A stretch of 64,000 bases of DNA from Streptomyces sp. NBC_00433 (GCA_036015235.1 CP107926.1:6571501-6635500), one strand, 5' to 3'; shown: positions 9,501 to 19,679, numbered from the stretch's first letter. Translations and numbers: made by a program. Notes: a model not told the origin generated them from the sequence alone.

Positions 9501-9843
9501 GCTCTCCGGCTCCGACGGCGACGTGGTGAATGCGGCGATCCGGGCGCTGGGCATCGGCCCGGTCGTCGGCACCCGCACCTGGGGCGGTGTGATCGGCATC
9601 GACAGCCGCTACCAGCTGGTCGACGGCACCGCGGTCACCCAGCCCAAGTTCGCCTTCTGGCTGGAGGGCTACGGCTGGGACGTGGAGAACCACGGCGTCG
9701 ACCCGGACGTGGAGGTGGTCTGCGCCCCGCAGCAGTGGGCCGCGGGCGAGGACCCCCAGCTGGACAAGGCCGTCTCGCTGGCACTGGCCGCCCTGGAGAC
9801 CTCCCCCGCCAAGACGCCGCCGTCCCTGCCGCCGCTCCGGTAG
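6526..9843 (+). CDS. Tricorn-like protease (S41 family)
   Basis: Tricorn is a large self-assembling cytosolic peptidase that cuts oligopeptides released by the proteasome, and actinomycetes have proteasomes. The 1105-residue protein has N-terminal beta-propellers (repeated DGGxxWRVS and PDGxxIAV blades), a charged linker near residues 545-580, a core domain, a PDZ-like domain and the C-terminal protease domain. Likely catalytic residues are Ser773-His774 (LGTSHAYV), nucleophile Ser996 (SGSDGD) and Glu1054 (WDVENHG). The Ser-to-Glu spacing of 58 equals that between Ser965 and Glu1023 in Thermoplasma tricorn. A leaderless start at GTG 6526 is supported by TAGGCT. Confidence 0.95.
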   Translation: MTHPTPKQPSANRQAPQPSYLRHPHPHGDVIAFTAEDDVWVAPLDGGRAWRVSADNMPVGRPRVAPGGDTVAWTSTRDGAPEVHVAPLDGGPSRRLTYWGDARTAVRAWAPDGALVATTGHGAVSARRPWARTVPLDGGQGARLPYGPVGDLAYGPGGAVLLVSVPMGREAAYWKRYRGGTAGKLWLDADGSGDFGRVHTGLDGNIECPMWVGDRIAFLSDHEGVGALYSSLPDGTDLRRHSGLDGFYARQAGTDGVRVAWTSGGRLFLLDDLADAEPRPLEIALGGQRADLQPHPVRAAHHLGDARPDHTGRGSAVEVRGTTHWVTHRGGPARALAAQPGVRTRLPRVFAPGGADGEQHVVWVTDADGGEDALELAPAVGVPAGTAPRRLAAGRLGRVLEMEVSPDGHRIAVASHDGRVLLVETQTGAVREVAASDAGDATGLTFSPDSAWLAWSAPGPGSLRQLKLAATADLAVTDATPLRFNDYAPAFTADGRHLAFLSERAFDPVYDAHVFDLSFANAGRPYLITLAATTPSPFGPQRHGRPYEPDEDEQDGGGKGEEDKNRDKGDGDAKSEGPRTPATRVDAEGLADRIVPFPVEAGRYSGLRAAKGGVLWLRHPLVGTLGSALATPEAQPPGTLLERYDLVQLRKEELAEDADDFAVTGDGTKVLLTDGSRLRVVPADSKADADDESGSSVTVDLSRIRLTVQPQDEWRQMFAETHRLARDNFWRADMGGLDWDGVAERYRPLLDRIATHDDLVDLLWELHGELGTSHAYVVPPGGYRDPLHRQGLLGADLSRTGDGRWRVDRVLPGESSDPQARSPLSAPGVAVRAGDVLLAVDGRPVDPVAGPGPLLVGTAGKPVELSVAAESGGPVRHVVAVPLDGEEALRYHDWVAGRRAHVHEVSGGRLGYLHVPDMVGSGWAQLHRDLRVEVAREGLVVDLRENRGGHTSQLVVEKLARRIVGWDLPRGGHPISYPQDAPRGPVVAVADELSGSDGDVVNAAIRALGIGPVVGTRTWGGVIGIDSRYQLVDGTAVTQPKFAFWLEGYGWDVENHGVDPDVEVVCAPQQWAAGEDPQLDKAVSLALAALETSPAKTPPSLPPLR

Positions 9844-9961
9844 GACCGAGCCGCGCCCTGCCGCCGCTGCCCCGGAGCCGCGCCCGCGCCCTTGCGAGGG
9901 TGCGGGCGGGCGGCCGGTAGCATGCGAAGCCCCCGTACGCCCCCGAGAAGGGAGCCCCGCC

Positions 9962-10318
9962 ATGGCGGGAGAGCCCCAGGCCGACTGCCTGTTCTGCAAG
10001 ATCGTCGCGGGGGAGATCCCCGCGACGATCGTCCGCGAGACGCCGACCACGCTCGCCTTCCGCGACATCAACCCGCAGGCGCCCACGCATGTGCTGGTCA
10101 TCCCGCGGGTGCACTATCCCGATGTCGCGACCCTGGCGGCGGGCGACCCCGGTGCGGTCGTGGACGTGGTGCGGGAGGCCGGCGAGGTGGCGGCGCAGGA
10201 GAAGGTCGAAGGGACCGGCTACCGGGTCGTCTTCAACACCGGCCCGGGAGCCGGCCAGACCGTCTTCCACGCCCACGCCCATGTGCTGGGCGGCCGCGAC
10301 CTCCAGCGGCTGGTCTGA
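9962..10318 (+). CDS. HIT-family nucleotide-binding hydrolase (Hint-like)
   Basis: Hint proteins hydrolyse purine nucleoside phosphoramidates through a histidine triad. The 118-residue protein begins MAGEPQADCLFCKIVAGEIPATIV and carries CxxC near the N-terminus, HVLVIPRVHYP, and the C-terminal triad FHAHAHVLGGRD, where the middle His of the catalytic HxHxH attacks the alpha phosphate. AAGGGAG precedes the ATG. It lies 24 bp upstream of the RNase Z gene on the same strand, so the two are probably co-transcribed. The length is normal for the family. Confidence 0.94.
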   Translation: MAGEPQADCLFCKIVAGEIPATIVRETPTTLAFRDINPQAPTHVLVIPRVHYPDVATLAAGDPGAVVDVVREAGEVAAQEKVEGTGYRVVFNTGPGAGQTVFHAHAHVLGGRDLQRLV

Positions 10319-10341
10319 GGCGGCCACGCCGCCGTCCACCG

Positions 10342-11247
10342 GTGCCCGCACGCGAACTCGTCGTCCTCGGCACCGCCAGCCAGGTCCCGACCCGGCAGCG
10401 CAACCACAACGGCTATGTGCTGCGCTGGGACGGCGAGGGCATCCTCTTCGACCCCGGCGAGGGCAGCCAGCGCCAGATGCTGCACGCCGGGGTGTCCGCG
10501 CACAACCTGACGCGGATCTGCGTCACACATTTCCACGGCGACCACTCCCTCGGCCTTGCCGGGGTGATCCAGCGGATCAACCTCGACCGGGTGCCGCACC
10601 CGATCACCGCCCACTACCCGGCGAGCGGGCAGCGCTACTTCGACCGGCTGCGCCATGCCACCGCCTACCGGGAGACCGCCGACCTGCGCGAGGAGCCGGT
10701 CACCGGCGACGGAGTGCTGGCCGTGACCGCGGACTTCACCCTCGAAGCGCGCCTGCTCTCCCACCCGGTCGAGTCGTACGGCTACCGGCTGACCGAACCC
10801 GACGGCCGCCGGATGCTGCCCGCCCGGCTGGCCGAGCACGGCATCGCCGGACCCGACATCGGCCGCCTCCAGCGCGAGGGCGCACTGAACGGCGTCACCC
10901 TTGCCGAGGTCAGCGAGCCGCGCCGGGGGCAGCGCTTCGCCTTCGTCATGGACACCCGGCTCTGCGAGGCCGTGCCGCAACTGGCCGAGGGCTGCGACCT
11001 GCTGGTGATCGAGTCGACCTTCCAGGACCAGGACGCGGCAATTGCCGAGGAATACGGTCACCTGACCGCGGGCCAGGCCGCGGCGGTGGCCCGCGACGCG
11101 GGTGTGCGCCACCTGGTGCTGACGCACTTCTCGCAGCGCTACACCGAGCCCGGGGGCTTCGAGGCGCAGGCTAGGGCGGCGGGCTTCACCGGCGCCCTGA
11201 CCATTGCCGAGGATCTGACCCGGGTCCCGGTGCCCGGCCGCCGCTGA
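10342..11247 (+). CDS. rnz: Ribonuclease Z (MBL-fold tRNA 3'-endonuclease)
   Basis: RNase Z removes 3' trailers from pre-tRNA and uses two zinc ions. The 301-residue protein starts VPARELVVLGTASQVPTRQR, the expected first strand with a GTASQxPT loop. It has the metal motif THFHGDHSLG (residues 62-71) and the later ligands FVMDTRLC and LVLTHFSQRY. An exosite-like arm lies after residue 140. The GTG at 10342 gives the normal N-terminus; longer in-frame extensions run through the HIT gene in another frame and are rejected. It converges with the secreted phosphatase gene after 21 bp, with no obvious hairpin between them. Confidence 0.92.
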   Translation: MPARELVVLGTASQVPTRQRNHNGYVLRWDGEGILFDPGEGSQRQMLHAGVSAHNLTRICVTHFHGDHSLGLAGVIQRINLDRVPHPITAHYPASGQRYFDRLRHATAYRETADLREEPVTGDGVLAVTADFTLEARLLSHPVESYGYRLTEPDGRRMLPARLAEHGIAGPDIGRLQREGALNGVTLAEVSEPRRGQRFAFVMDTRLCEAVPQLAEGCDLLVIESTFQDQDAAIAEEYGHLTAGQAAAVARDAGVRHLVLTHFSQRYTEPGGFEAQARAAGFTGALTIAEDLTRVPVPGRR

Positions 11248-11268
11248 GCCCGGGACCCGCCCGCGCGG

Positions 11269-12063
11269 CTACGGCAGGAAGTACATCGGGTTGGGCAGCT
11301 TGACGGACTTGTCCGCGTAACCGCCCGACAGGTCGCTGTACTGGTCGCCGAAGTTGCCGATGATGTCGTAGCCCAGCGACTCGATGTGCGCCCGGGTGCC
11401 GGACTTGTACTGGATGGTGGTGCAGGTCGAGCCGCAGCTCAGGTAGGCCGGCGGGTTCGCTTTGTTCTTCAGGTAGAGGTGCGCGGTGTCGGGCGCGGGC
11501 TTGTAGCCGACCGCGGTCAGGTTGCGTACGGTGTCCGCGCGCTGGGCCTCGGGGCGGCCGGTGATCCAGAAGACCGTGACGCCCTGGTCCGCCGCCCAGT
11601 TGGCGAGGGTGTCCATGCCGAAGACCGCCGGCATGTTCTTGTTGTCCAGGTAGGCCTGGTTGCTGGCCGGGGTGTAGTTGAAGCCCACTTCCAGCTCGTA
11701 GTTGTACGTGAGCACGCTGGTGTCGTCGACGTCCAGCACGATCGCGGGCTTGCTGTGGCTGCCGTGCTTGCCGTGGCCGCGCAGCTCGTGCGCCAGGTCG
11801 GACTTGGCCTTGGCCTCGATGCCGGCCAACTGGCGGGCGTAGCTGCTGTCCGCCGACGCGAAGTGCTCGCCCGAGGCGTCGACGGTGTCGCCGTAGTAGG
11901 CCTTGATCTCGTTCACCACGTCGGTGAGGTTGGGGATCTCCTTGTCGCTGCGCGGCACCGAGTTGTCCGCGGTGGCGGCGCCTACGCCGTAGAAGGTGGC
12001 TCCCAGGGTGGCCGCGGCAGCGGCCAGCGCCAGCGAACGGCGGGACAGACGGGCACGGGGCAT
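11269..12063 (-). CDS. Secreted HAD-family acid phosphatase (class B-like)
   Basis: Non-specific phosphatase of HAD subfamily IIIB, acting outside the membrane. The 264-residue protein has an N-terminal export signal with an Arg-rich start (MPRARLSRRSLALAAAAATLG), possibly Tat-type, ending near ATADNS. HAD motif I is VLDVDDTSVLTYNYE, where the first Asp is the nucleophile; motif II is VFWITGRPE; later acidic residues lie in IIGNFGDQYSDL. It ends at PNPMYFLP, typical of the family. GAAGGAG precedes the ATG, and the promoter at 12100-12127 probably drives it. It probably scavenges phosphate from organic phosphomonoesters. Confidence 0.9.
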   Translation of the reverse strand: MPRARLSRRSLALAAAAATLGATFYGVGAATADNSVPRSDKEIPNLTDVVNEIKAYYGDTVDASGEHFASADSSYARQLAGIEAKAKSDLAHELRGHGKHGSHSKPAIVLDVDDTSVLTYNYELEVGFNYTPASNQAYLDNKNMPAVFGMDTLANWAADQGVTVFWITGRPEAQRADTVRNLTAVGYKPAPDTAHLYLKNKANPPAYLSCGSTCTTIQYKSGTRAHIESLGYDIIGNFGDQYSDLSGGYADKSVKLPNPMYFLP

Positions 12064-12099
12064 GACGGTGCTCCTTCAACGCTGGTTGGTGCGGCGAAA

Positions 12100-12127
12100 G
12101 TTAGACCCCCTGATCCAGGCAGGTCAA
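12100..12127 (-). promoter_or_regulatory. Possible promoter of the acid phosphatase gene
   Basis: On the minus strand TTGACC (12127-12122) and TCTAAC (12105-12100) are spaced 16 nt, about 37 bp before the start codon. The -35 is good and the -10 matches only partly. No obvious PhoP direct repeats were seen nearby. Confidence 0.4.
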
Positions 12128-12204
12128 GGAAGGTCTACGCGCGTATCGTCACATCGCAGGTCAGAAGCTGTTTCCTTGGTGTTTCACCGGAGTTCGCCCC
12201 GGCG

Positions 12205-13509
12205 TCACCAACCGGCCGCGTCGAGGATGCGCGAGGCGGCCGCCGGCGAGTCCACCAGCGGATGCAGCGCCAGCGCCCGCAGCGCGGAGCGCCGCGACCC
12301 CGTCGCCGCCGCCTCGATCGCCGCCCGCTCCACCGACTTGACCGCCAGCATCAGCCCCGCCTGGTGCTCGTCGGGCGCCGCCGCAGGCGCCACCGGCCGC
12401 GCCCCGAAGGCGCCCACCTCGCAGGGCACTTCCACCACCGCTTCGGCGTCCAGGAAGGGCAGCGCCCCGCCGGACGGCACGTTGAGGATCAGCACCGTCC
12501 GCTCGTCCCGCGCGATGGCCCGCATCAGCGCGAGCGCCACCCGGTCGTAGCCGCCGCCGTCCAGGTCGTGCGGGTCGCGCTGCCAACCGCCGCTCGCCGC
12601 GCGGCTGTCGGCCCCGTAGGTCTCCTCCCGCTCCCGCCTGGCGCCCTGCCACAGCTCGTACGCCCGGGAGGGCTCGCGGTCGGCCGCCGCGAAGAAGGCG
12701 CCCTGCTGGCGGTCGAGGTATTCGCCCCTGGTGGACTCGGCGGCCCGCACCGCGGCCAGCGTCTCGCGGCGGAAGTAGTAGTAGTGCAGGTACTCGTTCG
12801 GCAGCGAGCCGAGCGCCGCGAGCCATTCCGCGCCGAAGAGCCGGCCCTCCTCGAAGGTGCCCAGCGCCGCCGGGTCCGCCAGCAGCCCCGGCAGCAGGTC
12901 GCGCCCGGCCACCGTGAGGCGGCGCAGCCAGCCCAGGTGGTTCAGGCCCACGTAGTCGTAGCCGAAGTCCGGCGCGTCCGGGTCGGCGCCCGCCGCCCGC
13001 GCCGCCCGCCGCACCAGGCCCACCGGCGAGTCGCAGATGCCGATCACCCGCGGGCCGAGCACCCGGGACATCGCCTCGGTGACCATGCCCGCCGGATTGG
13101 TGAAGTTGATCACCCAGGCGTCCGGCGCCAGCGCCCGTACGCGCTCGGCGACACGCACCGCGACCGGCAGCGTCCGCAGCCCGTAGAGCACCCCGCCGGC
13201 GCCCACCGTCTCCTGCCCGAGCACCCCCTCGGCCAGCGGCAGCCGCTCGTCGCGCACCCGGCCCGCCGTACCGCCGACCCTGATCGCGGAGAAGACGAAG
13301 TCCGCGCCGCGCACCGCGTCGTCCAGGCCGTCCGCGAGCCTCACCGCGGGTCCGCCCGCGCCCGACCCCGCGAGCACCGCGGCCACCACCCGCAGCCGCA
13401 GCGGGTCCTCGTCGTAGAGGACCACCTCGGTGATCAGCGGGTCGCCGGCCAGCGCCCGGTGCACCAGCGGCACCCGGAAGCCGCCACCGCCGAGAATCGT
13501 GAGCTTCAC
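12205..13509 (-). CDS. Glycoside hydrolase family 4 (6-phospho-beta-glucosidase-like)
   Basis: GH4 enzymes cleave (phospho)glycosides by an unusual NAD+ and Mn2+-dependent redox-elimination mechanism in the cytoplasm. The protein begins VKLTILGGGGFRVPLVH, a Rossmann GGGGxR motif. It has FVFSAIRVGGTAGR, an INFTNPAGMVTEA loop, and metal ligands expected at Cys of GICDSPVG and His of GLNHLGW. The GTG at 13509 follows ACGGAG at good spacing; 434 residues is normal length. It is divergent from a PfkB sugar kinase over a 108-bp gap, which suggests a sugar-utilisation pair. Alpha or beta specificity and the need for phosphate are not settled. Confidence 0.88.
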   Translation of the reverse strand: MKLTILGGGGFRVPLVHRALAGDPLITEVVLYDEDPLRLRVVAAVLAGSGAGGPAVRLADGLDDAVRGADFVFSAIRVGGTAGRVRDERLPLAEGVLGQETVGAGGVLYGLRTLPVAVRVAERVRALAPDAWVINFTNPAGMVTEAMSRVLGPRVIGICDSPVGLVRRAARAAGADPDAPDFGYDYVGLNHLGWLRRLTVAGRDLLPGLLADPAALGTFEEGRLFGAEWLAALGSLPNEYLHYYYFRRETLAAVRAAESTRGEYLDRQQGAFFAAADREPSRAYELWQGARREREETYGADSRAASGGWQRDPHDLDGGGYDRVALALMRAIARDERTVLILNVPSGGALPFLDAEAVVEVPCEVGAFGARPVAPAAAPDEHQAGLMLAVKSVERAAIEAAATGSRRSALRALALHPLVDSPAAASRILDAAGW

Positions 13510-13617
13510 CCGCACTCCGTCCTCCGGGCCCACCCGCCTTGCGGGCGTGCGACGCCATTTGTCAGACCGGACCCGGCGTCCTCGTCACTGTCAGTGCTGT
13601 CGTGCACAGTGTGTCCC

Positions 13618-14736
13618 ATGGACGACCAGCCCGTTCTCGACCCGCTCCGCGCGGTGCGCACCCCGGGGGACCCGGCGACCGACGTGTATCTCACCGGCAC
13701 CGTCTTCCTCGACATCATCTTCACCGGCCTCGACAGCGCGCCCGTGCGGGGCACCGAGTCCTGGGCGCGCGGCATGGGGTCGAGCCCCGGCGGGGTGGCC
13801 AACATGGCGACCGCCCTCGCCCGCCTCGGCCTGCACACCACCCTGGCCGCGGCCTTCGGCGACGACATGTACGGCGACTACTGCTGGGACAGCCTCTCCG
13901 CGGGCGAGGGCATCGACCTGGGGCCCTCCCGCCGCATCCCCGGCTGGCACTCCCCGGTGACCGTCTCGATGGCCTACGAGGGCGAGCGGACCATGGTCAG
14001 CCACGGCCACCGGGCGCCGCCGGCCGAGGAGGCCCTGCCAGCCTGCCCGCCGCCCGCAAGGGCCGCCGTCGCCTCGCTCGGCCAGCGCGAGCGGGCCTCC
14101 GACGAGGCGCCGGCGCCCGACCCCGACCGGGAGTGGATCGCGAAGGCCGCCGCGAACGGCACCAAGGTCTTCGCCGACGTCGGCTGGGACGACACCGGCC
14201 GCTGGGACCCGGGCGACCTCGACGGCCTCGCCCATTGCGCGGCCTTCCTGCCCAATGCGGCGGAGGCCATGCGCTACACCCGCACCGCCACCCCGGCGGC
14301 AGCCGCCCGCAAGCTCGCCGAGCTGGTCCCGCTGGCCGTGGTCACCCTCGGCGCCGAGGGCGCCGTCGCGGTGGACTCGGGCAGCGGCGAGACCGCCGAG
14401 GTGCCCGCGCTGATCGTGGACGCCCTGGACCCCACCGGCGCCGGGGACGTCTTCGTCGCCGGCTTCGTCACCGGCACCCTGGCAGGCTGGCCGCTCCCCG
14501 ACCGGCTCGCCTTCGGCTCGCTGTGCGCGGCGCTTTCCGTGCAGGAATTCGGCGGCTCGCTGTCCGCGCCCGGCTGGATCGAGGTCGCCGCCTGGTGGAC
14601 GCGGGCCAAGGCGGCGGCAGGCACCCCGCCCGAGGCCCTGCGCAGATACGCCTTCCTCGACGCCCTGATCCCGCCGGCCCCGCGCCGCTGGCCGCTGCCG
14701 CGCGCGGTGCCCACCATCGGCTTCCGCCGCCCGTGA
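13618..14736 (+). CDS. PfkB-family carbohydrate kinase
   Basis: Ribokinase-fold enzyme that phosphorylates a sugar with ATP. The 372-residue protein has an early substrate-binding segment (SSPGGVANMATALARLGL), the PfkB second signature DALDPTGAGDVFVAGFVTG with the catalytic Asp in GAGD, and VVTLGAEGAVAV. Residues about 135-165 are an Ala/Pro-rich insert (PPPARAAVASLGQRERASDE) that is longer than usual. The ATG at 13618 has CACAGT seven bases upstream, fitting a leaderless start. It is divergent from the GH4 gene, and the two may process the same sugar. The substrate is unknown. Confidence 0.88.
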   Translation: MDDQPVLDPLRAVRTPGDPATDVYLTGTVFLDIIFTGLDSAPVRGTESWARGMGSSPGGVANMATALARLGLHTTLAAAFGDDMYGDYCWDSLSAGEGIDLGPSRRIPGWHSPVTVSMAYEGERTMVSHGHRAPPAEEALPACPPPARAAVASLGQRERASDEAPAPDPDREWIAKAAANGTKVFADVGWDDTGRWDPGDLDGLAHCAAFLPNAAEAMRYTRTATPAAAARKLAELVPLAVVTLGAEGAVAVDSGSGETAEVPALIVDALDPTGAGDVFVAGFVTGTLAGWPLPDRLAFGSLCAALSVQEFGGSLSAPGWIEVAAWWTRAKAAAGTPPEALRRYAFLDALIPPAPRRWPLPRAVPTIGFRRP

Positions 14737-14889
14737 GGCGCCCGTGGGTCGGGGCGCAGGGCAGGGCCCCGGCCACAACGGCAAATCCCCTCGGCCGCCG
14801 ACGTCCCACGTCGTAGGCTTGGTAATCCAAGGCCCGATCGGGCTCCTCGATCAGCAGAAAGCGGGATGAGCAGGCCTTAGCGCCGGCCC

Positions 14890-17034
<2,145 letters not shown>

Positions 17035-17048
17035 CCGACCACATCATC

Positions 17049-17543
17049 ATGGCGATCGACGTCAACAACGAGTCCGGCTGGGAGATCGACGAGCAGGCGG
17101 TCCTCGACGCCGCCCGCTACGCGCTCCGGCACATGCGCATCCATCCGCTGTCCGAACTGTCGGTGATCGCCGTGGACGCCGACGCGATGGAGCAGCTGCA
17201 CGTGCAGTGGATGGATCTGCCGGGCCCCACCGATGTCATGTCCTTCCCGATGGACGAGCTGCGGCCCGGCAAGGAGGACGAGGAGCCCGCGCAGGGGCTG
17301 CTCGGTGACATCGTGCTGTGCCCCGAGGTCGCCAAACAGCAGGGGGAGGAGGCGCCGACCGGCCACTCCATGGACGAGGAGCTGCAGCTGCTCACCGTGC
17401 ACGGCGTCCTCCACCTGCTCGGCTACGACCACGAGGAGCCGGACGACAAGGCCGAGATGTTCGGCCTGCAGAAGGCCATCCTGGACGGGTGGCGGGCCGA
17501 GCGCGGCATCGAGGGGCCCTCGCCCGCGCCCACCACCCACTGA
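17049..17543 (+). CDS. ybeY: rRNA maturation factor YbeY
   Basis: A zinc metalloprotein needed for 16S rRNA 3'-end maturation and ribosome quality control. The 164-residue protein starts MAIDVNNESGWEIDEQAV. It has PTDVMSFPMDE, GDIVLCPEVA and the metal site LTVHGVLHLLGYDHEE (HGxLHxxGyDH). It follows phoH by 14 bp and precedes the CBS-domain gene by 16 bp, so the three probably form one operon. The Shine-Dalgarno site is weak, and translation may depend on coupling to phoH. Confidence 0.96.
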   Translation: MAIDVNNESGWEIDEQAVLDAARYALRHMRIHPLSELSVIAVDADAMEQLHVQWMDLPGPTDVMSFPMDELRPGKEDEEPAQGLLGDIVLCPEVAKQQGEEAPTGHSMDEELQLLTVHGVLHLLGYDHEEPDDKAEMFGLQKAILDGWRAERGIEGPSPAPTTH

Positions 17544-17559
17544 CGGCGGCGCGCACCGC

Positions 17560-18888
17560 ATGATCGTCTCCGCAGTTCTGCTGGTCATCGTCGCCTGGCT
17601 GGCCGCGTGCGCCGAGGCCGCCATCGCCAGGATCTCCCGCTTCCGGGCCGAGGACGCCCTGCGCTCGGGCCGCAAGGGCGCCGCGAACCTGCTGGCCGTG
17701 GCCTCCGACCCGACCCGCTATCTCAATGTCGCGCTGCTGGTCAGGGTCGGCTGCGAGACAGCGGCCGCGGTGCTGATCACCGTGGTCTGCGACCGGGGTT
17801 TCGACCGTACGTGGCAGGTGCTCGCCGTCGCGATCGGCGTGATGGTGCTGGTGTCCTACGTGGCCGTGGGCGTCTCGCCGCGCACCATCGGCCGCCAGCA
17901 CCCGATGAACACCGCGACGGCGGCCTCGTACGTCCTGCTGCCGCTGGCCAGGGTGATGGGCCCGGTGCCCGGCCTGCTGATCCTGCTCGGCAATGCGCTG
18001 ACGCCGGGGAAGGGCTTCAAGCGCGGCCCGTTCGCGAGCGAGGCGGAGCTGCGGGCGATGGTCGACCTCGCCGAGTCCGAGTCGCTGATCGAGGACGACG
18101 AGCGCCGTATGGTGCACTCGGTCTTCGAGCTGGGCGACACCATCGTGCGCGAGGTGATGGTGCCGCGGCCGGAACTGGTGATGATCGAGCGCTTCAAGAC
18201 GATCCGCCAGGCCACCACGCTGGCGCTGCGCAGCGGCTTCTCGCGCATCCCGGTCACCGGTGAGAGCGAGGACGACGTCGTCGGCTTCGTCTACCTCAAG
18301 GACCTGGCCCGGCGCACCCACATCAACCGGGAGGCGGAGAGCGACCTGGTCTCCACGCTGATCCGGCCGGCCGCCTTCGTGCCCGACACCAAGAACGCCG
18401 GGGACCTGCTGCGGGAGATGCAGCGCGACCGCAACCACGTCGCGGTCGTGGTCGACGAATACGGCGGCACCGCGGGCATCGTCACGATCGAGGACATCCT
18501 GGAGGAGATCGTCGGCGAGATCACCGACGAGTACGACCGGGAGACCCCGCCGGTGGAGGAGCTGGGCGGCGGCCGCCACCGGGTCACCGCCCGGCTCGAC
18601 ATCGGCGACCTCGGCGAGCTCTACGGGGTGCTGCTGGACGACGACGACGTCGAGACGGTCGGCGGGCTGCTCGCCAAGTCGCTGGGCCGGGTGCCGATCC
18701 CGGGCGCGACGGTGGTGGTGCCGCTGCCCGAGGACGGCTCGGGCGAGCGTGCCACGGTGGCGCTGCGGCTGACCGCGGAGACGCAGGCCGGCCGCCGCAA
18801 CCGGATCGGCACGGTGCTGGTCGAGCCGCTGGACGCGGCGCAGGCGGCGTCCGAAGGCCGGCTGCCGTCGGACGACGACGAGCTGTAG
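17560..18888 (+). CDS. CNNM/CorC/HlyC-type membrane protein with CBS domains
   Basis: Membrane protein of the hemolysin C/CorC family, linked to Mg2+ and Co2+ efflux or membrane integrity. The 442-residue protein has an N-terminal DUF21/CNNM region with three or four hydrophobic segments (MIVSAVLLVIVAWLAACAEA; VLAVAIGVMVLVSYVAVGV; ASYVLLPLARVMGPVPGLLI), then a tandem CBS pair (about 200-320; VMVPRPELVMIE and VVVDEYGGTAGIVTIEDILEEI). It ends with a CorC/HlyC domain (about 340-420; TVGGLLAKSLGRVPIPG). The ATG at 17560 follows ybeY closely. This phoH-ybeY-CBS order is conserved in many bacteria. Confidence 0.92.
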   Translation: MIVSAVLLVIVAWLAACAEAAIARISRFRAEDALRSGRKGAANLLAVASDPTRYLNVALLVRVGCETAAAVLITVVCDRGFDRTWQVLAVAIGVMVLVSYVAVGVSPRTIGRQHPMNTATAASYVLLPLARVMGPVPGLLILLGNALTPGKGFKRGPFASEAELRAMVDLAESESLIEDDERRMVHSVFELGDTIVREVMVPRPELVMIERFKTIRQATTLALRSGFSRIPVTGESEDDVVGFVYLKDLARRTHINREAESDLVSTLIRPAAFVPDTKNAGDLLREMQRDRNHVAVVVDEYGGTAGIVTIEDILEEIVGEITDEYDRETPPVEELGGGRHRVTARLDIGDLGELYGVLLDDDDVETVGGLLAKSLGRVPIPGATVVVPLPEDGSGERATVALRLTAETQAGRRNRIGTVLVEPLDAAQAASEGRLPSDDDEL

Positions 18889-18945
18889 CGCCGGTTGCCG
18901 GACGCGTATTTCCGGACACGGAGAGCTACGCCCGGCGGTACGCCC

Positions 18946-18951
18946 TATGAT
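18946..18951 (+). promoter_or_regulatory. -10 element for the cytidine-deaminase-like gene
   Basis: TATGAT lies seven bases before the ATG at 18959. It overlaps an earlier in-frame ATG at 18947, which argues against that codon as the start and suggests a leaderless mRNA. Confidence 0.6.
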
Positions 18952-18958
18952 CGCGCGT

Positions 18959-19324
18959 ATGAGCGATCAGCAGCCGGCCACCGACCTGCCGGACCCGGAA
19001 GACCGCAAGCTCGTCACCCTCGCCCGCTCCGCTCGGGCCCGCAACGGGGTGCCCGAGGGCGCCGCCGTGCGCGACGAGACCGGCAGGACGTATGTGGCCG
19101 GCACGGTCGCGCTGGAGTCGCTGCGGCTCAGCGCGCTGCAGACCGCGGTGGCGATGGCGGTGGCCAGCGGCGCGAAGTCGCTGGAGGCGGCCGTGGTGGT
19201 CACGGCCGCCGAGGCCGCCGCCGACGCCGACCGGGCCGCGGTGCGCGACCTGGGCGGCGCCGGTGTGCCGGTGGTGGTGGCGGGCCCCGACGGGTCCGTG
19301 CGCGGCGTCGTCACCGCGGGCTGA
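18959..19324 (+). CDS. Cytidine-deaminase-like protein lacking the zinc motifs
   Basis: A 121-residue protein (MSDQQPATDLPDPEDRKLVT) with the length and spacing of the cytidine deaminase fold: KLVTLARSARARNG, DETGRTYVAGTVALESLRLSA, then AGVPVVVAGPDGSVRGV. The zinc and catalytic signatures of true deaminases, CAE and PCxxC, are absent: the expected CAE position reads SALQTAVAMA. It is therefore probably not an active deaminase and may be a structural or regulatory derivative. It sits between the CBS gene and era, where Streptomyces usually carry such a gene. The start at 18959 is supported by TATGAT seven bases upstream. Confidence 0.8.
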   Translation: MSDQQPATDLPDPEDRKLVTLARSARARNGVPEGAAVRDETGRTYVAGTVALESLRLSALQTAVAMAVASGAKSLEAAVVVTAAEAAADADRAAVRDLGGAGVPVVVAGPDGSVRGVVTAG

Positions 19325-19340
19325 GACCCGCCCGCCTGTC

Positions 19341-19679
19341 TCACAGCGCGTCGGGGCCGCGCTCGCCGGTCCTGACGCGTACCGCCGTCTCGACCGGCAC
19401 CGCCCACACCTTGCCGTCGCCGATCTTGCCGGTGCGCGCGGCCTCGACCAGGGCGTCGAGCACCGCGTCGGCCTCCGCGTCCTCGACCAGCACCTCGATG
19501 CGGGCCTTGGGGACGAGGTCCACCCGGTATTCGGCGCCGCGGTAGACCTCGGTGTGGCCGCGCTGCCTGCCGAAGCCGCTGGCCTCGGTGACCGTCATGC
19601 CCTGCACCCCCATCTCCTGCAGGGCCGTCTTCACGTCGTCCAGCTTGTGCGGCTTGATGACGGCGGTGACCAGCTTCAT
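19341..19679 (-). CDS. glnK: Nitrogen regulatory protein P-II (GlnB/GlnK)
   Basis: A trimeric sensor of ATP/ADP and 2-oxoglutarate that blocks AmtB when nitrogen is sufficient. The 112-residue protein has the complete PII signature: MKLVTAVIKPHKLDDVKTAL, T-loop FGRQRGHTEVYRGAEYRVDL with Tyr51 (the nucleotidylation site, adenylylated in actinobacteria), and the B/C-loop segment RTGKIGDGKVWAVPV. The ATG overlaps the amtB stop (ATGA), so the genes are translationally coupled. The glnD gene that normally completes the actinobacterial amtB-glnK-glnD operon is absent; the next gene is convergent. Confidence 0.95.
   Translation of the reverse strand: MKLVTAVIKPHKLDDVKTALQEMGVQGMTVTEASGFGRQRGHTEVYRGAEYRVDLVPKARIEVLVEDAEADAVLDALVEAARTGKIGDGKVWAVPVETAVRVRTGERGPDAL

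Noticed and set aside
6277..10101. A 1274-codon open frame on the minus strand
   Set aside because: It runs antisense to the tricorn and HIT genes and encodes Arg/Ala/Gly-rich low-complexity sequence, an artefact of high GC third positions.
11386..13617. Long N-terminal extension of the PfkB kinase frame
   Set aside because: It is antisense to the phosphatase and GH4 genes; the kinase proper begins at ATG 13618 with a -10 hexamer seven bases upstream.
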